From: Propionibacterium sp.
GTDB taxonomy: Bacteria; Actinomycetota; Actinomycetes; Propionibacteriales; Propionibacteriaceae
Reading direction: 5' to 3'
Length of the DNA: 49,081 nt
Assembly: GCA_012517965.1 (NCBI GenBank)
Contig: JAAYTZ010000040.1
Span: forward strand, 1-49,081
Made by a program: the position numbers and the translations under genes. The stretch's first letter is position 1, and the number at the start of each line of letters is the position of its first letter. The notes below the pieces were generated by a model. The model did no database searches and was not told where the DNA came from. It was given only the letters and a program-made list of their open reading frames with translations. Shown here one piece after another: positions 37,332 through 46,882 of the stretch.

Positions 37332-38778
37332 CAAGGAATTCTTCGGGCACATCATCGACAACGAGGAGGTCGAGTCGCTCGACGGCCAGCGGTTCGACGT
37401 CTACAACCCGTGGTCGCGCCAGGTCTGGGCGGAGGCGGCGGAGGGCTCCGCCGAGGACGCCCGCCGCGCGGTGAAGTCGGCCCGCAAGGCCTTCGACGAG
37501 GGCCCCTGGCCCAAGATGGGCCGCAACGAGCGGGCCAAGATGATCCACAAGCTCGGCGACCTCATGGAGGCCAAGTCCGACGAGTTGGCGGCCTACGACG
37601 CCAAGAACATGAGCAAGCCGTTCGAGCAGGCCAAGCACGACGTCGCCCGGTCGGTGTGGAACTTCCGGTTCTTCGCCGATCACCAGCGCGATCACGTGGG
37701 CGAGGTCTACCCGATGGACTCCGGGCACCACACCTACAGCGAGTTCGGCCCGGCGGGCGTCGTGGCCGCCATCTCGCCGTGGAACTTCCCGCTGATGATG
37801 GCGTCGTGGAAGATCGCGCCCGCGATCGCCTGGGGCAACACTTGCATCATCAAGCCGTCGGAGGACACCCCGGCGTCCGTCACGCACCTGGGCCGCCTGG
37901 CCGCCGAGGCCGGCTTCCCGCCCGGCGTCCTGAACGTGCTCAACGGCCACGGTGCCCCCGCCGGGTCGTCGCTGACGGCCGACTGGGATGTCGACCGGGT
38001 CACGTTCACCGGTTCGTCGACCACCGGCAAGATGGTCATGAAGTCGGCGGCCGACCACCTGGCCCCCGTGTCGCTCGAGTTGGGCGGCAAGGGCGCCAAC
38101 CTGGTCTTCGACGACGCCGACCTCGATAACGCGGTCTACTGGGCCGTCGAGTCGATCTTCCGCAACGCGGGTCAGATCTGCCTGGCCGGGTCGCGGTTGT
38201 TCGTGCAGGACACCATCTACGACGACTTCCTGAAGCGGTTCGTGGCGCGGGCCGAGCAGTTGAAGATCGGCGACCCGCTGGTGCCCGGCACGAACTTCTC
38301 GGCCCTGTCGAGCAAGAAGCACTTCGACAAGGTGGCCAACTACGTGCGGCAGATCACCGAACTGGGCGGCACCGTGCACACCGGCGGCGTTGCGACCGAC
38401 GGCTCCTGGGTCGTGAAGCCGACCATCGCCGACGGGCTGGCCCTGGACGCCGCCCCCTACTGCGAGGAGATCTTCGGCCCGGTCTGCATCGTCAACAAGT
38501 TCTCGACCGAGGCGGAGGCCGTGCACATGGCCAACGACACCCGCTACGGGCTGAACGCGATGATCTTCACCGAGAACCTGTCCCGGGCGCACCGGGTGGC
38601 TTCGGCGCTGCGGGCCGGCACGGTGTGGGTGAACTGCTTCTTCATCCGCGACCTGCGGACGCCGTTCGGCGGCGTGGGCGACTCGGGCGTGGGCCGCGAG
38701 GGCGGCAACTTCAGCCGCGAGTTCTTCACCGAGCCCAAGGCGATCGTCATGCAGATCGATCGGAAGCTGCAGGGCTGA
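37324..38778 (+). CDS. 2-hydroxymuconic semialdehyde dehydrogenase
   Basis: NAD+-dependent oxidation of the ring-cleavage product to 2-hydroxymuconate; DmpC/XylG family, 484 residues. Aldehyde dehydrogenase motifs: ISPWNFPLMMASWKIAPAI, FTGSSTTGK, the catalytic Glu in SLELGGKGANLVF and catalytic Cys286 in NAGQICLAGSRLFV; the C-terminal FGGVGDSGVGREGG is typical. ATG at 37324 overlaps the tautomerase by eight bases. It is last in the operon and followed by a strong hairpin. Its presence, without a hydrolase gene, sets the pathway branch. Confidence 0.92.
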   Translation: MADKEFFGHIIDNEEVESLDGQRFDVYNPWSRQVWAEAAEGSAEDARRAVKSARKAFDEGPWPKMGRNERAKMIHKLGDLMEAKSDELAAYDAKNMSKPFEQAKHDVARSVWNFRFFADHQRDHVGEVYPMDSGHHTYSEFGPAGVVAAISPWNFPLMMASWKIAPAIAWGNTCIIKPSEDTPASVTHLGRLAAEAGFPPGVLNVLNGHGAPAGSSLTADWDVDRVTFTGSSTTGKMVMKSAADHLAPVSLELGGKGANLVFDDADLDNAVYWAVESIFRNAGQICLAGSRLFVQDTIYDDFLKRFVARAEQLKIGDPLVPGTNFSALSSKKHFDKVANYVRQITELGGTVHTGGVATDGSWVVKPTIADGLALDAAPYCEEIFGPVCIVNKFSTEAEAVHMANDTRYGLNAMIFTENLSRAHRVASALRAGTVWVNCFFIRDLRTPFGGVGDSGVGREGGNFSREFFTEPKAIVMQIDRKLQG

Positions 38779-38792
38779 CGTCGTCGGTCACC

Positions 38793-38825
38793 GCGCCGCC
38801 CCGGGGTTCGACCCCGGGGCGGCGC
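38793..38825. terminator. Terminator at the end of the meta-cleavage operon
   Basis: Perfect 15-bp arms (38793-38807 and 38811-38825) with a TCG loop, starting 14 bases after the dehydrogenase stop. It lies between convergent genes and may serve both strands. Followed on the plus strand by CTTCCGTCT rather than a T tract. Confidence 0.8.
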
Positions 38826-38897
38826 TTCCGTCTCGCGGTCTGCGCCGGGGAGCCCGCCACCCCGGGCGAGCCGGGGCGGGCAGGCCAGCGGAACCAG

Positions 38898-39560
38898 CTA
38901 GGGGACTTCGGCGTAGACGACCCAGTTGGCCCCGTTGCCGCGGCCGTCGACGATGTCGCACATGACGAACACGAGTCGGCGGGGCTGGACGCGCCAGGTC
39001 TCCTCGTCGCCGGCGAAGTCGCCGTAGGCGATCGAGCGGGTGTGGGTCACGGTGTAGGTGAGGGTGCCCGCGTCGGTCGTGGCGACGATCCGGTCGCCCG
39101 GGGCGACGCGGCGGATGAGCACGTTGCAGGGGTACCGGTCGGCCCCGTTGCGGGCGCTGGTGTGGCAGCCGACGTAGACGGTGTCCGCGGCGTCGCTCGC
39201 AGGCTGGACGCCCCGGTCGGCCACCCGCACCGGCAGGCTCGGCCGGCCGGCGGTGTAGGTCGGGGGGTCGATCGCGCCGCCCATCTGCGCCACGGTCAGG
39301 GGGAACACCTTCGCCGCGAAGCCGACGGCCGGGACGCTGAGGCTGCGCAGTTCACCCGAGGCCACCCGCCCCTGGGTGGCGGTGGGTCCCGGCGTGCCGG
39401 GCCTCTGGCTCGGGGCCGCGGACGACGGCGCGGCGGCGTCCGGACCGCCCTCGGAGAGGGGGGACGCCGAGGGTCCGGCCGGCGCCTGGCAGGCGGACAG
39501 GCCCCCCACCAGCGCGGCGGCGCACAGCAGGCCGGCGGCGCGGCGGCGGGCGGGGCTCAC
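38898..39560 (-). CDS. Sortase-like (class E/F) lipoprotein
   Basis: 220-residue secreted protein. A signal peptide with lipobox GGLSAC (Cys near 24), a Pro/Ser/Ala-rich linker to about residue 68, then a sortase-like beta-barrel. Candidate active site: His in TVYVGCHTSARNG, Cys in RRLVFVMCDIVDGR, and Arg in the same segment, followed by NWVVYAEV. The usual sortase Thr before Cys is Met here. Most sortases carry a transmembrane anchor; lipid anchoring is unusual. GTG start at 39560. Substrate unknown. Confidence 0.7.
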   Translation of the reverse strand: MSPARRRAAGLLCAAALVGGLSACQAPAGPSASPLSEGGPDAAAPSSAAPSQRPGTPGPTATQGRVASGELRSLSVPAVGFAAKVFPLTVAQMGGAIDPPTYTAGRPSLPVRVADRGVQPASDAADTVYVGCHTSARNGADRYPCNVLIRRVAPGDRIVATTDAGTLTYTVTHTRSIAYGDFAGDEETWRVQPRRLVFVMCDIVDGRGNGANWVVYAEVP

Positions 39561-39666
39561 GGGTCGGCGTCCTCTCGGCTGGGGCGTCCAGTATCGAACC
39601 AGCGAGCCGTCGGCAGCCGCGGCGCACGCCGGTCAAGACGCCGCCGCGAACGCGCCGGCCGTCCGT

Positions 39667-40617
39667 TCAACGCAGGGGGCGTCCTGGGATCTGGGCCAGC
39701 AGCCCCTCCGGACGCCGGACATGCAGCCCGACCTCCGGGTCGACCACGACCTCCTGGGCGGCTGCGATGCCGGCCACCGCCAGGGTCGCCGTCACCGGCA
39801 GCGTGCGCCGGACGAGCCCCAGGGCGATCGGGCCCAGCTCGTGGTGCACCGCCGACGTGCCGACCCGGCCGACCTCCTCGCCTCCGGCCAGCAGCGGCGC
39901 GCCGACCTCGGGCAGCTCGTTGACCGAGCCGTCCAGGTGCAGCAGCACCAGGCGGCGCGGCGGCCGGCCGAGGGTGTAGGTGCGGCCGACGGTCTCCTGG
40001 CCGCGGTAGCACCCCTTGGCCAGGTGCACGGCCGGGCCGAGGGCCTCCCCGGAGGGTGCGAACAGCTCGTTCGGGATCGCCCGGTCGTCGTGGTCGAGGA
40101 AGAACCGCGGCCTGCCCGCGGCGATGCGCAACGCCTCGGACGCCCACGTGCCGGCGCGGCGGTCGCCCAGCTCGGCCTCGACCCGCGCCCGGTCGACGAT
40201 GCGCACCCCGGCCCGGTCGGCGATCACGGCCCGCTCACCCGTCCGGTCGGCCACCTCGACCTTGGCGGCGAAGCGCAGCGAGTTCAGCTGGGCGAGCAGC
40301 GCCTCGAGGCGTCCGGGCTCGGTGTGCCCCCAGAATGTCTCGCCGTCGTCGACGCCGCCGAAGGCGTGCTCGATGCGGCCCTGCCCGTCGAGCAGCAGCG
40401 CCGCCGTGGACGCCCCCGGCGCGAGCCCGGTGAACCGCTGGCTCGACACGGCGTCCAGCCAGGTCAGCCGGTCCGGGCCCGACACCGTGAACACCGGCCG
40501 GTGCCGCAGGTCGACGGACGCCGCCCCGCGTTCGAGGGTCCGCTGCTCGCCCAGCGGGTCGCCGTAGTGCCAGGGGACGCCGGCGTCCGGGCCGGTCTCG
40601 TTCAGCACGGCGGTCAT
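39667..40617 (-). CDS. ygfZ: Folate-binding protein YgfZ
   Basis: Tetrahydrofolate-binding protein that assists iron-sulfur cluster assembly or repair. 316 residues with the aminomethyltransferase-like fold. The signature KGCYRGQETVGR is present near residue 225, with LDGQGRIEHAF in the N-terminal half. Start ATG 40617 overlaps the stop of the FABP gene (ATGA), so the two are coupled. No other Fe-S assembly gene is nearby. Confidence 0.92.
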   Translation of the reverse strand: MTAVLNETGPDAGVPWHYGDPLGEQRTLERGAASVDLRHRPVFTVSGPDRLTWLDAVSSQRFTGLAPGASTAALLLDGQGRIEHAFGGVDDGETFWGHTEPGRLEALLAQLNSLRFAAKVEVADRTGERAVIADRAGVRIVDRARVEAELGDRRAGTWASEALRIAAGRPRFFLDHDDRAIPNELFAPSGEALGPAVHLAKGCYRGQETVGRTYTLGRPPRRLVLLHLDGSVNELPEVGAPLLAGGEEVGRVGTSAVHHELGPIALGLVRRTLPVTATLAVAGIAAAQEVVVDPEVGLHVRRPEGLLAQIPGRPLR

Positions 40618-41108
40618 GCGCGCTCCAGGGTGGCCCAGATGTACGGCCGGAGCGGGACGTCGTCGGTGGCCCGGTCGAAGCTGTACATCAGCCGGCCGTC
40701 GACCGAGCCGTACAGGCGGCGTCCGGCGGTGTAGGCGACGGGGGCGGCCTGGGTGCGCATCACGGCGTCCGAGGTGAGGTCGACCCGGCCGGGCTGCAGG
40801 GTGCCGTACAGGATCTCGGCGTAGCCGTCGGGGCCGCACATCACGACCTCGACCTCGGCGCGGTCGTTGGCGCGCCAGAAGCCGGTCTCGAGGGTGAGTG
40901 GGGCGGCGGGGCGACCGTCGGCGTCCAGGGTGAAGGTCTGGCTGAAGTAATGGAGGTAGTCGCCGCCGTTGGCGGTGAAGTCGATCTGCTGCCCGAAGCG
41001 GATCTTGCCCTCCCCCGGCCACTCGCGGTAGCCGGTGCCCTCCCAGCGGCCACGCAGCCAGGCCAGCCCCACCAGGGCGGGGTTCAGGTCGGACGGGATC
41101 TCGAACAT
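40614..41108 (-). CDS. FABP/nitrobindin-fold protein lacking the heme histidine
   Basis: 164-residue ten-strand beta-barrel protein (THAP4/nitrobindin C-terminal family, DUF1794). The N-terminal GxWxGxG motif is LRGRWEGTG. In nitrobindins a His near the C-terminus (in Rv2717c the segment PLQDHLAAVLHR) ligates heme; the aligned segment here reads PLRPYIWATLER, with Tyr where His is expected. I therefore do not call it a nitrobindin; it may bind another ligand. ATG at 41108 with GAGGAG upstream. Upstream lies a palindromic divergent promoter region. Confidence 0.85.
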   Translation of the reverse strand: MFEIPSDLNPALVGLAWLRGRWEGTGYREWPGEGKIRFGQQIDFTANGGDYLHYFSQTFTLDADGRPAAPLTLETGFWRANDRAEVEVVMCGPDGYAEILYGTLQPGRVDLTSDAVMRTQAAPVAYTAGRRLYGSVDGRLMYSFDRATDDVPLRPYIWATLERA

Positions 41109-41179
41109 CGGCGCTCCTCGGGACGGCTGCTGTGCATGGTAACGACGGTCCCGGACGGATTGTTCCGGCCGGTTGCCCC

Positions 41180-41224
41180 TTAGCAACGCTAGCGATGCTT
41201 GATTGGCATCCCTAGCGATGCTAA
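41180..41224. promoter_or_regulatory. Compound palindromic operator in the FABP/small-ORF divergent promoter
   Basis: TTAGCAACGCTAG (41180-41192) and CTAGCGATGCTAA (41212-41224) are inverted copies with one mismatch. CTAGCGATGCT also occurs twice in direct orientation (41189-41199, 41212-41222), and GCAACGCTAGCGATGC is itself a near palindrome. The pattern is typical of a dimeric repressor operator. The cognate regulator is unknown. Confidence 0.65.
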
Positions 41225-41227
41225 GGT
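41199..41227 (+). promoter_or_regulatory. Candidate promoter between the operator elements
   Basis: TTGATT (41199-41204) and TAAGGT (41222-41227) with a 17-base spacer; the operator half-sites overlap both hexamers. The implied transcript would begin about 25 bases before the ATG at 41258. Confidence 0.5.
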
Positions 41228-41257
41228 CGGGGCGTCCCGAGGCGAAAGGTGGCGGCG

Positions 41258-41410
41258 ATGACTGCAGCACTGGGGGCGACGAGGAGATACCTGCGTCACC
41301 TCACGACCAGGTGGTCGCGGCGCGCCGGCTCGCCGCGCCCCTTCCTCACGATCCTCGACGTGCTCCCGGCCCGACCCCTCGGGCCCGGGATGACCGTGGG
41401 AGGGCAGTAG
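41258..41410 (+). CDS. Putative 50-residue ORF downstream of the palindromic promoter
   Basis: Open frame beginning MTAALGATRRYLRHL, with AAAGG eight bases before the ATG at 41258 and a promoter with 17-base spacing upstream. The product is Arg-rich at the N-terminus (TRRYLRHLTTRWSRR) and then contains RPFLTILDVLPARPL. I do not recognise a family. Without the operator and ribosome binding site I would not report it. It may instead be a leader peptide for the small HTH gene that starts 11 bases after its stop. Confidence 0.4.
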   Translation: MTAALGATRRYLRHLTTRWSRRAGSPRPFLTILDVLPARPLGPGMTVGGQ

Positions 41411-41420
41411 GGTACGGCGC

Positions 41421-41633
41421 GTGCTGACGACCTCTCAGGCCGCCGAACTCGCGGGCATTCCGAAGGAGCAGTTCCGCTCGGCCATGTCCAAGGAACGCAA
41501 GAGCGGCAAGGAGTTCCACGCCCCTCGCGAACTGTGGCTCGACGCCAGGACGCCCCTGTGGGACGAGGAGAAGGTGCTCGCGTGGGCGAAGGCGCGCAAG
41601 AAGCGGAAGAAGCGCAAGAAGGACGCCGGCTGA
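41421..41633 (+). CDS. Small excisionase/AlpA-like helix-turn-helix protein
   Basis: 70 residues. The N-terminal part (LTTSQAAELAGIPKEQFRSA) is a MerR/AlpA-like helix-turn-helix, and RTPLWDEEKVLAWAKAR resembles the end of the excisionase-type domain. The last residues form a very basic tail (KARKKRKKRKKDAG). GTG start at 41421. No integrase, phage gene or attachment site is near, so a recombination role is unlikely; it may be the regulator of the palindromic promoter just upstream. Confidence 0.7.
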   Translation: MLTTSQAAELAGIPKEQFRSAMSKERKSGKEFHAPRELWLDARTPLWDEEKVLAWAKARKKRKKRKKDAG

Positions 41634-41652
41634 GGACGGCCGAAACCGGCGA

Positions 41653-41705
41653 GGCCGAGGGCCTACGACCGGGCCGGATTCTGCTCTGCGAGGGCGGCCT
41701 CGGCC
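41653..41705. terminator. Weak hairpin between the HTH gene and typA
   Basis: GGCCGAGG (41653-41660) pairs with CCTCGGCC (41698-41705) around a 37-base GC-rich loop that can fold further. It lies between convergent genes. A bidirectional terminator is a guess. Confidence 0.25.
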
Positions 41706-41735
41706 AGCCCCGGGATCTCGTCCACCGGCCCAGAC

Positions 41736-43601
<1,866 letters not shown>

Positions 43602-43642
43602 GTGGGGTTTCCCGTCGGTTGGGTGAGCGGAGCGGGCCGATT

Positions 43643-44707
43643 CTACGCCGGTGGCCGGGGTGCCCTGGCCGTCGTCGTCCCGAGGCGCAGCCGGACGCCG
43701 AACGTCGCCGACGCCACCTGCTCGCCCGCGAGCAGCCGCAGCATGAGGCGCCCCAGCTCGCGCCCCTTCTCGGCCGGTCGCTGGTCGGCGGTCGTGAGGA
43801 GGCCCGGGAACCAGGGGGTCTCGATGCCGTCGAAGCCGGTGACGCTCAGGTCGTCGGGGACCCTCAGGCCCCGCTCCGCGGCCGCCCGGACGGCGCCGAG
43901 GGCCAGCACGTCGGACTGGCAGACGAGTGCCGTGGGGGGGTGGGCGTCCGCCAGGAGCGCGGCGGCCGCCTCCGCGCCCGCCTCCAGGGTGAGGTCCCGG
44001 GCCACGGCGATCAGATCGGCCGGGCCGCCGGCGTCCAGGAAGCCGAGCGCCCGGTCGCGGGTGTCCGCGTAGGGGCAGTCGGACGCCGCGCCCGCCGGCA
44101 CGCGCCCGGTCGGCGCCGCCGGCCCCAGCGGCAGGGTGACGTGCCCGATGCGGGAGTGGCCGAGGGAGCGCAGGTGGTGCACGAGGTCGGCGGTGGCGCC
44201 GCGGTCGTCGATCGTCAACTGGACCACCCGGTCGTCGGCGGGGGCGCCCGTGCCGAGCAGGGCGAGGCCGCGGGCCGCGAGGGCGTCGAGGCCGGGGCGG
44301 TCGGGGGCGCCGCACAGGGCGAACAGGACGCCGTCCATGCTGTGCGCGGCCAGGTTGGGTTCGGGGGCGCCGAGCGGTTCGGGGAGGAGCAGCAGCGCGT
44401 ACCGTTCCCGGTCGAGCTCCTGGGAGAACCCGCCGAGGAGGGTGACCTGGTAGGGGTCGGCGAACGCGGACGCCAGCGTGCCGTCGTAGCTCACCCCGAC
44501 GACCCGGGTGCGCCCGGTGCGCAGTTGGGCGGCGCGGGGGTCGGGGCCGGCGTAGCCCAGTTCGGACGCCGCCCGGCGCACGCGCTCGGCGGTCGCGGCG
44601 GCCACCGGGCCGCGCCCGGAGAAGACCAGGGACGCCGTCGAGACGGCGACGCCGGCGCGGCGGGCGACGTCGGCGAGGGTGACCGGGCCGACTTGCTGGG
44701 GGCTCAT
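43643..44707 (-). CDS. LacI family transcriptional regulator
   Basis: 354 residues: an N-terminal lambda-repressor-like helix-turn-helix ([23 protein letters not shown]), the hinge ([11 protein letters not shown]), and a periplasmic-binding-type effector domain ([19 protein letters not shown] to the C-terminus, with [16 protein letters not shown]). Divergent from an MFS transporter with operators between, so it probably represses that gene and itself. Ligand unknown. ATG at 44707. Confidence 0.92.
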   Translation of the reverse strand: MSPQQVGPVTLADVARRAGVAVSTASLVFSGRGPVAAATAERVRRAASELGYAGPDPRAAQLRTGRTRVVGVSYDGTLASAFADPYQVTLLGGFSQELDRERYALLLLPEPLGAPEPNLAAHSMDGVLFALCGAPDRPGLDALAARGLALLGTGAPADDRVVQLTIDDRGATADLVHHLRSLGHSRIGHVTLPLGPAAPTGRVPAGAASDCPYADTRDRALGFLDAGGPADLIAVARDLTLEAGAEAAAALLADAHPPTALVCQSDVLALGAVRAAAERGLRVPDDLSVTGFDGIETPWFPGLLTTADQRPAEKGRELGRLMLRLLAGEQVASATFGVRLRLGTTTARAPRPPA

Positions 44708-44720
44708 GCCCCGGAATACT

Positions 44721-44749
44721 ATCGAATCGGTTCGATCAAATCGATTCGA
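44721..44749. promoter_or_regulatory. LacI-type operators between the regulator and the MFS gene
   Basis: ATCGAATCGGTTCGAT (44721-44736) has perfect six-base arms. TCGAATCG (44722-44729) is also inverted as CGATTCGA (44742-44749). The AT-rich, TCGAA-based symmetry is unlike the surrounding sequence and fits LacI-family sites. The whole divergent intergenic region is only 56 bases. Confidence 0.75.
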
Positions 44750-44763
44750 CGAGAGGTTCCCCC

Positions 44764-45942
44764 GTGTCTGTTCTCGCCCTGGAGCGCGGCGTCGTCACCC
44801 GCGCGCGCACCGGCGTCTTCCTCGTGTTCGCGGCCTCCGGCGTCGCCTTCTCGTCGCTGGCGTCCCGGCTGCCCGACGTCAAGCGCATCCTGGACCTCTC
44901 CCCGGGCCAACTCGGCACCCTGCTGCTGGCGACGGCGTGCGGGTCGGTGCTGGGCCTGCCGGCGTCCGGCCGGATCATCCGCGCGATCGGCACCCGGCGC
45001 GCCGTCCAGGCGGGGGTGGCCGTGGCCGCCGTCGGACTGGCCGCCGCCGGGCTAGGGGTCGACCTGCTGCGCAACGGCGTCGTGCTGTGGCTGGCGATGT
45101 TCCTCGCCGGCCTGGGCATCGGGGTCTGGGACGTCTCGATGAACCACGAGGCGGCCGAGGTGGAGCGCGGGCTGCGCCGCTCGATCATGCCGTGGTTCCA
45201 CGCCGCCTTCAGCGGCGCCACCGTGGTGGCGGCGCTGGTCGGCAGCCTGCTCACGGCGCTGCAGGTGCCCGTGTGGCTGCACCTGTGGGGGGTCGTGGCG
45301 GTCGTGGTGACCGCGGCCCTGCTCGGGGTGGCCCGGTTCCTGCCCATCGAGGAGGTCGCCCCGGAGGACCGGCCCGCCGCCCGCGGCACCGCCTGGCTCG
45401 AGCCGAAGACGGTGCTGATCGGGGTCGTGGTGCTCGCCGCCGCCTTCACCGAGGGCACCGCGAACGACTGGATCGCCGTCGCCTTCGTCGAGGGCCACGC
45501 CCTGCCGGCCTGGGTCGGCGTGCTGGCCTTCGCGACCTTCCTGGGCTTCATGACCCTCGGCCGGATCCTCGGCACGGCCGCCCTCGACCGCTTCGGTCGC
45601 GTCCCCGTGCTGCGGGTGCTGTTCGGCACGGCGATGGCCGGCAGCCTGCTCGTGGTCTTCGGGGGCCCGGTGCTGGCCTTCGTCGGGGCGGCCCTGTGGG
45701 GCGTCGGCGCGTCGCTCGGCTTCCCGGTCGGGATGTCGGCCGCCGCGGACGACCCCGCCCGCGCCGCCGCCCGGCTCAGCGTGGTGTCGACGATCGGCTA
45801 TCTCGCCTTCCTGGGCGGCCCGCCGCTGCTCGGGTTCCTCGGCGACCACACCGGCGTGCTGTACGCCCTGCTGGCGGTGGCGGCCTTCCTGGTGCCCGCC
45901 CTGCTCGCGGTGCCCGCGGTGCGGGAGCAGCGCGCTCCGTAG
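44764..45942 (+). CDS. MFS transporter
   Basis: 392-residue membrane protein with about 12 helices. The first half contains RTGVFLVFAASGVAFSSLASRLPDVK and GTLLLATACGSVLGLPASG; the loop between helices 2 and 3 has GRIIRAIGTRRAVQ in place of the classical motif. The GVWDVSMNHEAAEVERGLRRSIMPWFHAAFS stretch is typical of a FucP/sugar-like or efflux subgroup of the superfamily. Substrate not assignable. GTG at 44764 with GAGAGG upstream; controlled probably by the divergent LacI regulator. Confidence 0.88.
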   Translation: MSVLALERGVVTRARTGVFLVFAASGVAFSSLASRLPDVKRILDLSPGQLGTLLLATACGSVLGLPASGRIIRAIGTRRAVQAGVAVAAVGLAAAGLGVDLLRNGVVLWLAMFLAGLGIGVWDVSMNHEAAEVERGLRRSIMPWFHAAFSGATVVAALVGSLLTALQVPVWLHLWGVVAVVVTAALLGVARFLPIEEVAPEDRPAARGTAWLEPKTVLIGVVVLAAAFTEGTANDWIAVAFVEGHALPAWVGVLAFATFLGFMTLGRILGTAALDRFGRVPVLRVLFGTAMAGSLLVVFGGPVLAFVGAALWGVGASLGFPVGMSAAADDPARAAARLSVVSTIGYLAFLGGPPLLGFLGDHTGVLYALLAVAAFLVPALLAVPAVREQRAP

Positions 45943-45953
45943 GCGGTCGTGAG

Positions 45954-46820
45954 TCAGCGGGTCTCGAGCAGGTGCAGCAGGTAGTCGCCGTAGCCCGACT
46001 TGGCCAGTCGCTGGCCGCGCTCGGCGAGTTCGGCGTCCGTCAGGAACCCCAGGCGCCAGGCGATCTCCTCGGGGCAGCCGACCTGGAGCCCCTGCCGGGC
46101 CTGGATCGTCCGGACGAAGTTCGAGGCGTCGTTGAGCGAGTCGAACGTGCCGGTGTCGAGCCAGGCCGTGCCGCGCGGCAGGACGCCGACCTGCAGCTTC
46201 CCGCGTTCGAGGTACACCCGGTTCACGTCGGTGATCTCGTACTCCCCACGCGCCGACGGGGCCAGGGTGCGGGCGATCTCGATCACGTCGTTGTCGTAGA
46301 AGTACAGACCGGGGACGGCGTAGTTCGACTTGGGGGCCTTCGGCTTCTCCTCGATCGACAGCGCCCGGAGGTTCTCGTCGAACTCGACCACGCCGTAGGC
46401 GGTGGGGTCGGACACCCAGTAGGCGAACACCGCCGCGCCGTCGACGTCGCCGAACTCGCGCAGGTGCCGCCCCAGGCCTGGGCCGTAGAAGATGTTGTCG
46501 CCCAGCACCAGGGCCGCCTTCTCGCCGCCCACGAAGTCGGCGCCGATGGTGAACGCCTGCGCCAGGCCCTTCGGCTCCGGCTGCACGGCGTACGCGATCT
46601 CGATGCCGAACTGCGCGCCGTCGCCCAGCAGCCGCTGGAACCCGGCCTGCTCGTGCGGGGTGGTGATCACCAGGATCTCCCGGATGCCCGCGAACAGCAG
46701 TGTCGACAGCGGGTAGTAGATCATCGGCTTGTCGTACACGGGCACCAACTGCTTGCTGGTCGCCATGGTGATGGGGTGCAGCCGAGTCCCTGAGCCCCCG
46801 GCAAGGATGATTCCGCGCAT
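45954..46820 (-). CDS. rfbA: Glucose-1-phosphate thymidylyltransferase
   Basis: Makes dTDP-glucose, the first committed step of dTDP-rhamnose synthesis. 288 residues: the nucleotidyltransferase motif [51 protein letters not shown], and the C-terminal [17 protein letters not shown] and [19 protein letters not shown] at 46820 fits the family start (MRGIILAGG); an in-frame extension to 46859 is unconserved. The other rfb genes are not in this window. Confidence 0.95.
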   Translation of the reverse strand: MRGIILAGGSGTRLHPITMATSKQLVPVYDKPMIYYPLSTLLFAGIREILVITTPHEQAGFQRLLGDGAQFGIEIAYAVQPEPKGLAQAFTIGADFVGGEKAALVLGDNIFYGPGLGRHLREFGDVDGAAVFAYWVSDPTAYGVVEFDENLRALSIEEKPKAPKSNYAVPGLYFYDNDVIEIARTLAPSARGEYEITDVNRVYLERGKLQVGVLPRGTAWLDTGTFDSLNDASNFVRTIQARQGLQVGCPEEIAWRLGFLTDAELAERGQRLAKSGYGDYLLHLLETR

Positions 46821-46882
46821 ACCGGCATCCTGGCAGACCCGGCCGCCGCGCGAGCCCACGGCGCTCGCGCCATGATGGGCAG

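Noticed and set aside
29794-38778. The meta-cleavage cluster as a recent horizontally acquired island.
   Set aside because: Some stretches look lower in GC (about 63-65% in two 60-base samples), but another sample reached 75%, and there is no integrase, tRNA junction or repeat. Conserved protein composition can explain the dips.
40614-41108. Calling this gene a nitrobindin (heme peroxynitrite isomerase).
   Set aside because: The His that ligates heme in Rv2717c aligns with Tyr, so the function cannot be transferred.
41421-41633. Excisionase of a prophage or integrative element.
   Set aside because: The HTH fold is excisionase-like, but no integrase, attachment repeats or phage genes lie nearby.
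41660-41705. CAGAATCCGGCC on the minus strand resembles the 3' part of RNase P RNA, and a 20-codon frame (VDEIPGLAEAAL...) lies here.
   Set aside because: There is no room for a 350-400 base rnpB and none of its conserved core; the 20-codon frame is too short to support without conservation data.
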